Source: Rhizophagus irregularis (Eukaryota > Glomeromycota > Glomeromycetes > Glomerales > Glomeraceae). Taken from it: DNA of 64,000 nt. The notes below the pieces were generated by a model that saw nothing but the letters and a program-made list of their open reading frames with translations, did no database searches and was not told the origin of the DNA. The translations under genes and the position numbers were made by a program. Each line of letters starts with the position of its first letter. Position 1 is the stretch's first letter. The stretch is taken from positions 2,418,001 through 2,482,000 of the forward strand of contig NC_089454.1 in NCBI RefSeq assembly GCF_026210795.1, written 5' to 3'. This document shows, piece after piece, positions 37,195 to 49,574 of the stretch.

Positions 37195-38755
37195 GACTAA
37201 TGATTGAAAAAAAAATTTCGTTTATTTTCTTATTACAGTAATTTCTTTTTTTTTAAAAAAAAAAAAGGAAGGAATGAAACGACTAAAACAAGAAGTCTTG
37301 ATTTTTTATACTGTATGTAAACAATGGGAACAATACAAACAATTGATATTGTAAGTTGTAACAATGCAAAAGAAATTTTTTTTGAATTGACAAGCCTATC
37401 ATCTAAAAAAAAAATTTTTTTTCGCAGATTTTCAACCTGAGATGCATCATAAATATAGTCTCCAATTATTCAGATCACATCAAATATTGGGAACGATTTA
37501 CTTTTTTAATTTATGCAATAAACAAACCATATTTATTTTTTTTAAAAAAAAAGTAGTCCCAAAATTCAAAAAATCCAATTTTATCATGCATTTTATAATA
37601 GAATATATAAAAAATAATAGTTAAAAATTTTTTTTTATTTAATAAACTTATCTGTTATAGTAATGTGGTAATGTTTTTCCTCAAATAAGAAAGAAACCTT
37701 CTCGGAAAATTTCGGAAAGTCGGATGTTCTTGCATAATATTTGGTTTATTTATTATATAAAATGTAGGAAATCACATGTTAGAAAATTTGTCTTAACCTT
37801 CTTAACCTCAAATTGTTAGTATCAAAAATTTTACGGAATAATCTTTCGAGCTTGTAAAAGTTTTTTTTCTTGTAACTTATTAATGTTAGTATCGTAAATA
37901 AAAAATTAAAAGTGTAATGATAAACGAAGAATTTATCTAGCGAAACTAACATTGGCAGATCAAAATTAAAAACAAGGATTTACCATATTGGGTAGATGTC
38001 AAATGTGAGGCGTAAAATGATCATCGAAAATTTTGTAACGATAATTGTTTCCAAGTGAATTAGTAAAAAGTATACGTGTGAAAAATTTAAAAAAAGGCTA
38101 GAACTTAAAACTGGCTAAATTTGAGACTTCTTTGTTAATAACATTGTAGTGTAACTCGATTAAAAACAGTTATACAGCGTTAGCAACAATGGCACTTTGA
38201 TTTTTAATCTCGGATCAACAGATTGTAGTATAATTTTTTTATATTGATTATCGGTAAATTTTGTAACGATTAACAGTTACGTCAATTGTTATGTTGATCG
38301 ACATGTAAAATACAAGCTGAAATTTATATATTCAATTCACACTAATTGACACATTTGTAACGATAATTTAAGAATAGAAAAAAATGAGATTTATTATTTA
38401 CTCAATGTAAGATTACGCAATTATGAATTAAATGTAGCCAAATTTCATTTTATTTACTGAGAACATAGATACTAATAATACCTCACATACGGTATATGAA
38501 TGTAAATATTTGGAGAAATAATAAAGTTATAATAAAATATCTGATTCAATACTAATCTGTTACTAATAACATACTTTCATATTTAACAAAAAAATCAATA
38601 ATATTATAATCGATATTTAACATTCTGTGCGTGGTAAATTCTATTTACCATTCAATCTTTAATTTAGATAATTGAGAGTCTTTATAATTCATAAAAGCAA
38701 CAAAATTAGAAACTGAAAGTTTGTTTAAAAAAAAAAATAAAATAAATTGAATACA
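37195..38755. other. Upstream region of the helicase gene
   Basis: Long T/A runs close to the start codon. No upstream gene and no clear TATA element. Nothing else recognised. Confidence 0.4.
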
Positions 38756-38759
38756 ATAC

Positions 38760-40090
38760 CTTTATAATTTTCTTCATTGCTGAAATTATTATTTGCTAGT
38801 ATATATAGCATCAGGATCTTTCTTGTATGAAGTGGAAATATTTGATATTTCTTTATCAGCTTCTTCAAATATAGCCTTAATTTCTTTTCCTTTATAATCA
38901 AAATTATCTTTTTCTTGATACACATTGCAATTACACCAAAATTTAAATATTTCAAATAATTCATTGGCTGTTTGTCTTTGGTTCGGATTAACGTTCATAC
39001 ATTTATAAGCTAAATTCTTATAAATTTCAGGAGTTCCTTTTCCAAATTCTGGTCTAAGTCCATTACATCTTTTTAATGCTAAGTCAGCATTATGCTTTCC
39101 TTTATAAAAAGGTGGTTTTCCAGATGATAATTCAGCCATAATTACACCAACACTATAAATGTCAGAAGATAATGTATAAGGTTCTCCATTTAAAACTTCT
39201 GGAGCAATATATGGCAATACTCCACATATTTTGTTATTCGATATTTGTTCGTTTGACGGTCTAGATAATCCAAAATCTGAAATATAACAATTATTGACTT
39301 TAGAATTACCACTATGAAGATCTTTATGTAAATATCCTAAAGACCTAAACCATGTAAATTTCTTAGGTCCATTGTAATTCGAATAAATAAGTAATCTTAT
39401 CTTTCCATAGAATATTGTTGAAATTATTTGAAAGAATATTTCTCAAATTTCCTTGATCTGCAAATTGTACAATCATCATAAATTCTTGAGTTTTCGGGTC
39501 TTTAGTCATTCCGTATAATTGTAATGAAATCATGTATGATTTACTGAATTTCCAATGGGTTTAAGCTATAATTCATAATAATTTTTTTTAAAAAAAAGAA
39601 CTGCTTCTTAGAAAAAATATATCAAACGTTAAAAAAAACATACAATACCTCATTTAAATATTCTGTTGTCATATTCTGTGAATTATTTAATTTTTTAAAG
39701 CAACTTTGATAGGTTTAGGATTTTTTTTTTTCATCTTCCATCATTCTGTTCCTCATAATATGTTTTATCATCTATCCATGTTGCAGAATATACTTTAGTG
39801 AATCCACCTTCACCAATTTGTTTGATATCTTCAAATCTATCAAATTGTACCCATTCAATTAATTTATAATTAACACTTACACTATTTCTTACATCATAAA
39901 TTGTATTTTTAATAAATTTATCAATATCATCATTTCCACTAGTCCATCCTTCTAATATGCAACAAGGAACACCATAATTTTTCGGTATATGCATATGGTT
40001 TCTTACAATAAAAACAATTTCGTGTTTAATGTTTAACAAATCATTTAATTTATTAAATTCTGGTTCTATAGTCTCTTTTCCTTTATTCAT
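38760..40090 (-). pseudogene. TKL kinase pseudogene
   Basis: Paralogue of the gene at 23.6 kb. The N-terminal exon (40090 to about 39655) has WTSGNDDIDKFIKNTIYD and the loop GEGGFTKVY. It is then frameshifted in an A-run near 39731 and again near 39700, within the VALKKLN segment. The C-lobe part (about 39520-38760) has LQLYGMTKDPKTQEF, a disrupted stretch around 39340-39390, HKDLHSGN, DFGLS and YIAPEVLNG. It ends early at AIYTSK near 38789 because of another shift. At least three separate lesions make this a pseudogene; assembly errors in A-runs could account for some but not all. Confidence 0.75.
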
Positions 40091-40600
40091 AATAATTTTT
40101 GTGTTTTTAATTTAATTAAACAAATTTAATTATTGTATTAACCTTATATTAATGTTCACAAATGCATGATAAGACCATTTAACCATTCAATAATTTCCTT
40201 ATCCTTCGTCATTATTAGAATTCAATTTTGTTCATAAAAAATAAGATCTTCTTGCATAATTATTCAATTAACATATATGTGGTCCGTTAAGAAGATACGT
40301 GGGAGGCTGTTCGGGTGAGAGAATCATTTTTTTGATTACACGAATGTTTGGGTCCCATCTTATATCCCCTGTACGAAACTTTCCGTAAGTTTATTGCCGA
40401 GGACTGAGATAGGTTCATCTAACTTGACCCTGATATGCGTTCCCTCAGATAGGAGGCTTGATTTTAAAAAACTTTTTAAGAAGAATAAATTAAATAAAGA
40501 TAAAAAAAAAGGAAATATAATTAACTAAATTTAAGAGCTTGTAGATCACATGCCACATGCATCATTGTATGATTATCATCATTAGTATGTACTGTACGAC
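40091..40600. other. Intergenic DNA, nothing recognised
   Basis: The part 40290-40460 is less AT-rich than its surroundings, but I find no gene, tRNA or inverted repeats in it. Confidence 0.4.
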
Positions 40601-40612
40601 CTGTACGTACAA

Positions 40613-41795
40613 CGGTACAAGTGCTGACATCGATAATATACAATCATATACCAACGCAAGTGGTCACTCTCCTTTGGAATGACAAAGTACCTCTCGATAA
40701 AGATGTACGTAAGTGCCTAGGCAAAATAATCAACTATAATAATCATTTGAACCATAAAGAGTTGGCGGATATCCAAACTTTTACCAAACAACACATGATC
40801 AATTGGGCCTTAACTACTAAATGGCTAAACCACAATGCACATGGATCTGCTACTAGTGACGCTCATTCGAAAGATGTTGCTTGGAAAATTAAAACATCAA
40901 CCATTACTTTGCCGACATTAGGTATACTTAATCGTAACTTTCCTGACATCATCAAGAATAGAACCGATTGTCTGCCATGCAACTCTGAAATGGAAACTAA
41001 TCATCACATCTGGAGATGTCCTGTAATTTTACCTCGTCTTCTTACAACTTGCGATTGAAGCTAATAAGATTATTCAACGTGACGCTGATAAACTCTCTTC
41101 ATGTATTACGGACTCAATCGAATATGCTGACACATTTAGTTGGACTTATAAAGACCTACCTCCTTCAAATGAGTCGATACTCCTTATACATCTTACATAA
41201 CCCATAGTTTATTTGGGATGTTTTGAGTTCATTTAGTACTAACAGTGGTGCAACGAGCGTTAATGGATTCATGCATATTTCGCAGACTATCATCAAGACC
41301 ACCGTTTGGAAACATAGGTCCATGATCTGGAAACAATGGAAGTGGAGTACGGTGACATTTGGCGGTGTGTAACATAAGGGGTGTGAAGCGTACTCAAGTG
41401 ATGAATAGTATCTCAGCCCACTCTGAATCACGTGTTTGGCCCGTCGTGTTATTTATCACTTGAGTAAACTATCACATAGGGACCGTACTCCACTCATCAC
41501 CCTAATTCATAACCCTACCCTAATTCATAACAAAAAATATAAAATAAATAAATAAATACCGGACTTCACAACTTTCTGTATCACTCTAGTATTATTGTCC
41601 TTCATCGATCTTTTATATGTCATTAATATCTAGGCTTGGTCGGAGTTTTAGATAGTTTTTTTCTTTCTTTTTTCTTCAGAGGATTTCAGTTTTTTGTAGT
41701 GGGTAAATGTTTTCCAGTGATATTCGTTAGAATAGTTTTGTGATTTTCATTGTATTCCTCCTTGCTATCCATAAAATAAAATAAACTAAACTAAA
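40613..41795 (+). mobile_element. 5'-truncated LINE-type retrotransposon copy
   Basis: Flanked by a 12-bp target duplication CTGTACGTACAA (40601-40612 and 41796-41807) and ending in an A-rich tail (ATAAAATAAACTAAACTAAA). Frame 40621-41058 encodes the end of a polymerase protein with the zinc-binding motif CLPCNSEMETNHHIWRCP, as found at the C-terminus of many non-LTR elements. A one-base shift near 41040 is followed by another open segment (AIEANKIIQRDADKLSS). No reverse-transcriptase core is present, so this copy is dead on arrival, as is usual for 5' truncation. Confidence 0.8.
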
Positions 41796-41825
41796 CTGTA
41801 CGTACAAGTGTTAGAATAACATGTA

Positions 41826-41930
41826 GATCCTTCCTTTTTGGATAATACCAGGCGGCATTGTGTAATTTTAGCCCTGAAGAGGAGTAGAGCCAATAATAAA
41901 TGAGTGCCGATCTTTTGATACCCCATTTAT
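41826..41930. mobile_element. Possible fragment of the 11.8-kb MITE family
   Basis: CCTTCCTTTTTGGATAAT and TTAGCCCTGAAGAGG resemble the interior of 11828-12054 (CTTTCCTTTTTGGACAAT, CCGGCCCTGAAAA). The ends are not preserved and the match is weak. Confidence 0.3.
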
Positions 41931-42055
41931 ATATTGCTCGGGCGTTTACAGTAGCACAATTACAGAATACGTAATTATACATAAATATTTGGTTAGCGCC
42001 ATCTTGGTAATAAATAACCCAAATAAACATAAAATCGCGCCTTTTATTCGATCAA

Positions 42056-42075
42056 CCTGAATTCATTTGTAGTTT
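42056..42075 (+). promoter_or_regulatory. Shared leader motif of the array kinases
   Basis: CCTGAATTCATTTGTAGTTT, matching 12853-12872 except at the first base, ends 15 bp before the start codon at 42091. Confidence 0.55.
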
Positions 42076-42090
42076 AAATAAAATTCTCAA

Positions 42091-45000
42091 ATGAGTTCTT
42101 TTATTGATGGTATTAGGAAGATAACTAACTCATCACATATTAACCCTGATGAAAAAATATGTAAAACATGCAATTATAAATGTTGCACAAAACGGTTTCA
42201 ACAAAATTTCAAAAGTTGGACTAGTGATAATAATTATATTGATAAATTTATTCAAGATACTCAGCTATCAGCTCATAGAGACGTTAAAAAAGCATTAGAA
42301 TGGATACCTTATAATAAATTATATAATATTAAGCATATTGAAGAAAACTGTTATGTAGCAAATTGGATTGATGGAAATATATTGTGTTGGGATAGAAAAA
42401 ATCAAATTTGGATAAGAAGAGATCAAAAAATGATTGTAAAACTGAAAAAATTAAATAACCCAAAAGCTATTACATTAGAATTTATGGATGAGGTATAATA
42501 GATTTGTTTTATATTCAAATAAGTTTATGATAAATTTTTAATTTTTACTAATATATTATATTTATAGATTAAAATAGATTATGTATTTTATGGAATAACT
42601 CATGATCCAGAAACAAAAGATTATATGATGGTTTTGAATGAGAGATGTAAAAAATGTAATATTGTATGTAATGCAATACATTTTCAACAAAATTTCAAAA
42701 ATTGGACTAGTGGTAATAATGATATTGATAAATTTATTCAAGATACTCAGTTGTCAGCTCATGAAAAAGTGAAAAATGCATTGGAATGGATTTCTTATAA
42801 TAGATTATATAATATTAATGAGTATATGTCAGAAAATAATCGTGTAGCAAATTGGATTGATGGAAATATGATTAGTTGGAACAATCAAAATTGGAAAAGA
42901 GAAGGGCAAAATATAATTGTGAAACTGAAACAAATAAATGATTCAAAAAATATTGTTTTAGAATTTAAAGACGAGGTATATTATTTTCTTTTTTTTTTTT
43001 TAGGGTATTGCTAAACATCACTAGTGGTGATGGTCACCGGTGGTGAAATTATGATGTAATGCTGGCCAGTATTTTATTAGATTTTTAATTCTGGTCGAAA
43101 GTACATCATAATGCTGGTACGGTGACCATCACCGCCAGTGAGCTTTAGCAATTTTCTTTTTTTTATTAAAATTTTAATAAATTTATAATTTTTTGCTAAT
43201 ATACTGTATACATATATATAGATTAATAAAGCATATGGTGTAACTCAGGATCCAAAGACTAAAAATTATATAATGGTTTAGAGTGATAAATGTAAATTAT
43301 GTAACTTTATATGTAATGTAATGCATTTTCAACAAAATTTCAAATTTTGGACGAGTGGTAATAATAATATTGATAAATTTATCCAAAATACTCAGCTATC
43401 ATCTCATATAGATGTAAAAAATGCATTGGAATGGATACCTTATAATCGATTTTATAATATTAAATATCATATTGCAGAAAACATGTATGAAGCAAATTGG
43501 ATTGATGGAAATATACAGTATTGGAATAGTTATAATCAAAATTGGATAAGAAAAGCCCAAAATATAAATGTAGAACTTAGAAAACTAAATAATCTGAAAA
43601 ATATTACATCAGAATTTATGGGTGAGGTAAGGTGGATTAATTTATAATAAAATAAGTTTATGATAAATTTTTGATTTTTTGCTTTTTTGCTAATGATATA
43701 TTTATAGGTTAAAATACATTATGTATTTTATGGAATAACTCAGGATCCAGAAACAAAAGATTATATGATGGTTTTGAATGAAACATGTAAATTATGTAAT
43801 TTTATATGCAACGCAAAACATTTTCAACAAAATTTTGATAATTGGACTAGTGGTAATAATGATATTGACAAATTTATTCAAGATACTTAGTTATCAGTTC
43901 ATAATATTTATGATTTAAATGAAGTGTTAGAATGGATACCTTATGATAAATTAAATGATATTAAATATATTGCAAGAAGCAGATATATTGCAAATTGGAT
44001 TGATGGAAATATAATTAATTGGAATGATAATGATCAGAATTGGGAAAGAGGTCAAAATATGATGGTACAACTGAAAAGATTAGATAATCCAATAAATATT
44101 GCATTGGAATTTATTATTGAGGTAAAATAAAATTTTATTTAATGAATTTTTGTAAACTTTTAACTTTTTATTAACAAATTATATTTATAGGCCAAAAATT
44201 ACTATAAAGTCTATGGGATAACTCAGGAACCAAAAACAAAAGATTATATGATGGTTTTGAATGAGGAATGTAGAAAATGTAATATTGTATGTAATGCAAT
44301 ACATTTTCAACAAAATTTCAAAAATTGGACTAGTGGTAATAATGATATTGATAAATTTATTCAAGATACTCAGTTATCAGTTCATGATATTTATGATTTA
44401 AATGAAGTGTTAGAGTGGATACCTTATTATAAATTAAATGATATTAAATATATTGCAAGTAGCAAATATATTGCAAATTGGATTGATGGAAATATAATTA
44501 ATTGGAATAATAATGATCAGAATTGGGAAAGAGGTCAAAATATGATGGTACAACTGAAAAGATTAGATAATCCAATAAATATTGCATTGGAATTTATTAT
44601 TGAGGTAAAATAAAATTATATTTAATGAATTTTTGTAAACTTTTAACTTTTTATTAACAAATTATATTTATAGGCCAAAAATTACTATAAAGTCTATGGG
44701 ATAACTCAGGAACCAAAAACAAAAGATTATATGATGGTTTTGAATGAGGAATGTAGAAAATGTAATATTGTATGTAATGCAATACATTTTCAACAAAATT
44801 TCAAAAATTGGAATAGTGGTAATAATGACATTGATAAATTTATTCAAGATACTCAGTTATCAGCTCATCATAAATTTCATAATTTACAAAAAGCATTAGA
44901 GTGGATACCCTATAATAAATTTTTTGATATTAAATATATTGCGAAAGGTGGGTTTGGCAAAGTATATAGAGCAAATTGGATTGATGGATGTTTAAACAAA

Positions 45001-46034
45001 TGGGATAATAATAATCAAAATTGGAAAAGAAAAGATCAAAATATGTTTGTGGCACTGAAAAGTTTGAATAATTCAAAAAATGTTACATCAGTATTTGTAA
45101 ATGAGGTATAGTATAATTTTCATTTAATGAGAATTACAGAAATATCAGAATTTGATTTTTTAATATATTGCATATATATTCTGTGTAGATTGCACTACAT
45201 AATAAATTAGATGATAATTATTATATTATTAAGCTTATGGAATAACTCAAGATCCAGAAACAAAAGATTATATGATGGTTTTAGATTATGCAGAGGATGG
45301 AAGTTTACGAAATTATTTAAATACATATTATAATGATTTAAATTGGAAAAATAAGATTAATTATTTATGCTGTATCGCGTCTGGACTTGAAAATATTCAT
45401 AAAAATGAATTAATTCATCGAGATTTGCATATTGGCAATATACTAAAAAATTACGAAACTATACTCATTACTGATATGTAAACCTGCAGATTACAATATA
45501 CCAGAGAATACAAAAAATTATATATATGGTGTTTTGCCTTATATTGCTCCTGAAATCTTGAGAGGGCAAAGTTATACTAAAGCTGCCGATATTTATAGTT
45601 TCGGTATAGTTATGTATGAAGTTATTTCTGGAATACCTCCATATCATGATTTAAGCCATGATAACAATTTAGCAATGAAAATTTGTCAAGGACTTAGACC
45701 AAGGTTTAATATTAAAGTACCTCAATTAATTATACAATTAATCAAAAGATGCTTAGACGCAAGTTCATCAAATCGACCAATAGCAATTGAAATTAGAGAT
45801 AAATTGTGGGAATTTAAGTTAAATCCAACGGAGATACAAAAACAAATTAAAGAAATTAATGATGGTCCAACTATTAATATATCCTTAGCTAGCTCATCAT
45901 ATAAAATGCATTCAAAAGCCGTTTACACAAGTAAATTACTCAATTTTAATAATCTCCCAGAGCCAAAAAATTCTGACGATTATTATGAACAAAATGATAA
46001 TATAATAAGCATGAAATTTTCAGGTATTAAATGA
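42091..46034 (+). pseudogene. Six-unit array kinase with stops and frameshifts
   Basis: Exons 42091-42492, 42568-42975, 43222-43626, 43708-44121, 44191-44604, 44674-45105, then the C-lobe from 45189. Same unit design as the 12.9-kb gene; only unit 6 has the loop (GGFGKVYRANWIDG). Unit 3 has TAG at 43279-43281 (a Leu codon elsewhere). Unit 4 has TAG at 43888-43890 (Gln elsewhere). The C-lobe exon is shifted by one base near 45233, and about 7 bp are missing at 45478, removing the Gly of the DLG motif. HRDLHIGNIL and YIAPEILRG are otherwise intact and the tail is well preserved. Symmetric exons could allow units 3 and 4 to be skipped, but the C-lobe lesions remain, so an active kinase is unlikely. 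Confidence 0.8.
43007..43152. mobile_element. 146-bp MITE in intron 2 of the six-unit gene
   Basis: Inverted ends ATTGCTAAA and TTTAGCAAT, with further paired arms (GTGATGGTCACC on the left, GGTGACCATCACC on the right). The host intron is about 246 bp against about 70 bp for its neighbours. The target duplication is unclear. Confidence 0.7.
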
Positions 46035-47220
46035 TAGATAAATCATCATTTAAAAATTATTTAGATTTTAAAAATACTAACATAATTTAATTATTAAATA
46101 GAATCATTGAAATATAATTTTTTAAATGAAGATGGTAAATTTTTGGTTTGAATAATTGACTTTATATTTATTCAAACTTAATATACTTAGTGTATTTTTC
46201 TATTTTTAGGTAAAAATAATAAATCTTAAAGACAACATTGTCCTATTCTTACGCAATATTCGATATAGATACTATCGCTATTGACGAAAATTCAGAGGAT
46301 TTAATAAATGAATTAGTAAGTTATGAAACAAAGAAAAAAGTTATCCAATAAATATAGTTGCTGTTATTTTTCAGGAATTTTTTCTTTATTGTCCGATGCG
46401 TAGCGTAGGACCGTTTACTTCTATCCCGCATTTTTAATTTTTTATCGACCACATGTCAGTGATGTCACGATTGTCACGTGATATAATTAAATTGCGTTCC
46501 TAGTTTACTGTTTAATTTTGGAATTTCTTTATACTTTAATTTAAAATGTAATTTTTTTTTGCTTCTTGAATAGCCAGCGATTTATATATTATTTGTTGAA
46601 TGAATCTAAATTGTATTTAGCTTTACATATTTATTTATACTTGTATTTACTGTATCATCATTATTTTTGAATAAATTAACAATTAAAAATTTTAAGCATA
46701 TTGTTCCATGACACTTATTAAATACTTGTGAGTTGTGACAGCACATAATAAATTTTGATCACTTTAAAATTTGATTAATTAGATCTAATTTGTTTGAACC
46801 TACTATGAGTTTAGAGGCAAATAACTTTTTAATACTAGATTTTACTTATTATTTAGTATATTAACTAGGATCCTTACCACCACCACAGCTTGTTTTACAT
46901 TGTACTGTATATTAAATCAATATCAAAAAATTTTGGGATAGAACCAGTATAGTACAATGTTATTTAATTAATATTATTAAAATTTACTCTGAATTGGTAC
47001 AGTTGTTTATAACTTTTTATGACAAATAAAAATAAAATTCTAAAATAGCAACGGCTTCTCTTACAACGTAATTAGTGTTATATTATCATTCTCTTCATTT
47101 ACGACAACTATCATTAGTAATGTTATAGACCAGTTCTTATGTGCTTAAAAATAAGCTATACATTAAAAAATGTTTATATTTAATAAAGCAGAAGGTAATT
47201 TTAAGGATCAACGTATATGT
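46035..47220. other. 3' flank of the six-unit gene and intergenic DNA
   Basis: The part around 46670-46720 matches the flank of the 12.9-kb gene near 20945-20990, indicating duplication of flanking DNA. No further gene. Confidence 0.45.
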
Positions 47221-47226
47221 TAAAAT

Positions 47227-47700
47227 CAATCCAATCAGATGTGAATAGAGTATCGCTTCACACTGGCGCATACAATCAGACACAAATAAGGGAAGGCAGA
47301 TTAACCATATAAAACCAAACTTAAAATTAAGGTGTATACTAAAGGGTAAACATTTTATTAATTAAATTCTTCACACATGTTCCTATATTGAATTTTTTTA
47401 ATTACAGGTCTAATTACAGGTCTATATATACATAAATTTCCAAACTAAAAATGTTTAACACATGCTACATATGCTATATATCCTATATATGCTATATGTT
47501 CTATATATTCCATATATACTACATGTTCTATATATCCCATATATGCTACATGTTCTATATATCTCATATACGCTACATGTTCCATTCCATATATTCCATA
47601 TATTCTATATATCGGACATATGCAATATATCGAACATGTCAAACATATTCGACATTTGCTACATTGATCGGCATCACGGGTCCAGTTATATCACATGATT
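47227..47700. repeat. Second copy of the dispersed repeat, with an ATATGC-type minisatellite
   Basis: It starts with a block like 9931-9993 (CCAATCAGATGTGAATAGAG, ACAATCAGACACAAATAAG). This is followed by about 180 bp of imperfect CATATATGCTACATGTTCTA repeats (47456-47640) and then GACATTTGCTACATTGATC. Long open frames on both strands here come from the repeat. Confidence 0.6.
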
Positions 47701-48450
47701 GCTGCGCAACATTTTACTGCGTAACAGTAAAAAGAAAAATAATGAGATTTTTGTACATATTAAATTACCATATATTTTGCCTGGAATTTTTTAAATGTTC
47801 TTGGGGTAAGGGAATTTAAATAGCAGATTATGCCGAACTTTTTTTTAAAAAAATATATATATATATTTTCGTGCTTAATCGATTTTATTTCACATTCAGA
47901 AATCGTTTGATTTCTCTTATTCAGCATGATAATTTATAATGAGTGTTATTAAAGTTTGGGAACTTGTACTCAAAATGAGGTATTGCTCAAAATCCTGGAC
48001 TTTCTTCAGATCATTCAAGTTATTCAAAAGATGATTTTAATACTTTAAAATATTACTTTACAATAATTTATTTCTTTAATCAAATTCTATAATTTTACTC
48101 AAATGAATTTGTGGATAAAGTACATCCATATAAAAAATCATACCAAAAGAGTAACGTACGTGATAAGATTTTATAATTTGGTAAAGTAGTAAACCGGAAC
48201 CAAAGAAATTAGTACGTATCAAAATTCAAAAACTATCTTCTATCGATCCCTCGACCAAAATTTTTATGAAGAAAAAAATGAAAGAGTTGTAAAGAAAACG
48301 TTACATGCTTCATAATAAAAGTGGTAGAAAAAGTGGAAAATGGAGTCTTTATTACATTAGATAAGAGTTTGAGAACATATTTTATTTTATAACATGAGCA
48401 TTTTTAATAATATTTTCAAAAATATTGACACTTGACAGGTATCATATTCT

Positions 48451-48676
48451 GGACTTACAAAAAAGAATATCAAAATAGGTAGGTCCAGCCAAAAAAAAAT
48501 TTACAATTGACTGCACATTTTTTCAGGGTCGGAATTATGATAGTGTCAGTCAGTTACTAAAACAGGAAATAAGATTCTAGCCAACATTATCGAAAATTGT
48601 CCAAAAAAGAAATGACTGTTCTATATGATTATCTCCTACTACCTATTTCAGTATTTTTCGAAAAGTTTTCGTTCCT
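48451..48676. mobile_element. MITE of the 11.8-kb family, inverted orientation
   Basis: Read on the minus strand it follows 11828-12054 closely: GAAAAATACTGAAATAGG, TTTTGGACAAT, TAACTGACTGACACTA, CCGACCCTGAAAAA, and TTGGCTGGACCT versus TTGGTTGGACCT. Length 226 bp, against 227 for the other. I find no clear target duplication. Confidence 0.7.
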
Positions 48677-48934
48677 AAATCACTCTAATGAGTAGTTAGT
48701 TTTTTTATCTATATTTGTTTGTATCATGTAACAACAATATATTCGCATATTTATTTTTGTATCAGTTGTTGCTTTTTTTATTTCAATGCATGTCTTCCTT
48801 GTTAAAAGTCACGCAATGTCGAAGATCACCCGACCTATCTGTGCGACGTAAATTCATATTTAACGCTTGCTTTTTCCAGAAGTAAATTTTTTTTATTTCA
48901 TATCGGTATCACTCCGGAACGTAACACCATTTTT

Positions 48935-49480
48935 TTGTCCGAGCCAAAAGTCGCGCTATGTTCAACTATCACTCTCAGTTGTTTGATCGTAGGTGAAAAC
49001 ACTTATGAAAATGCTTTTCCGGTTGATATTGATACCAACAAGGGGACGTTATTAAGGGAACCAAAAGCCTTTTTTCGATAACGTTGCGCCCAAAGAACTT
49101 CAGAGATGAATGCGCTCTTTGGCTTGAAGGTCAACGATTGTAATGAACTTCTGGAGTCGGGAGATGAGAAGGAAACACCAGAAGATATCTGAAATCTGGT
49201 TATAGGTGAATTTTTGAGATCCCAGCACATCACAAGTGAAGCCACCCATTACGAAATTATCCGAAATCCGTGAAAGACTGTAAGGTACAAATATGTGGCC
49301 TATAAAGAAATCAAGGATGAAAATTAGAATCTATCAGAAAAGGAATTAAAGGAATTATACTCGAATTTTGAATGGTTCTTTGCAAAGCTAAAGGAAAAAG
49401 ATTTTTTTTACGCATCAAATGAGGAGATAGGTAATGCGATTGAACGAAGTTTAAAATTTGAAGGTTTGAAAGAAGCTTAG
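48935..49480 (+). pseudogene. Crinkler (CRN)-like effector relic
   Basis: Frame 48935-49081 reads STITLSCLIVGENTYENAF followed by PVDID, the start of the ubiquitin-like N-terminal domain of Crinkler proteins as known from oomycetes and AM fungi. It runs on to LLREPKAFF, then hits a stop; a one-base shift continues with DNVAPKEL. Downstream fragments in other frames (NLSEKELKELYSNFEWFFAK, IGNAIERSLKFEGLKEA) could be the rest of the gene or a neighbouring decayed family. Several frameshifts and stops make it non-functional. The family call rests on the short N-terminal match. Confidence 0.55.
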
Positions 49481-49574
49481 ATCATTTCACAAAAGAAAAA
49501 AAGTTTCAACAATAATTCATTGGAACAGATCCAACTTATATTTTGAACTTCCAAGTAATAATGTTTTGTTGAAT

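Noticed and set aside
40290-40460. tRNA or SINE in the less AT-rich stretch
   Set aside because: No paired acceptor stem, no box A/B pair and no A-tail could be identified.
41440-41540. Telomere-like CCCTAA pieces
   Set aside because: Only a few degenerate units, located inside the LINE copy and close to its tail.
47445-47819. Reading frames on both strands rich in Tyr/Ile/Met/His
   Set aside because: They translate the CATATATGCTACATGTTC-type minisatellite.
49003-49245. 80-codon minus-strand reading frame
   Set aside because: Antisense to the Crinkler-like plus-strand segment, which has a recognisable family motif.
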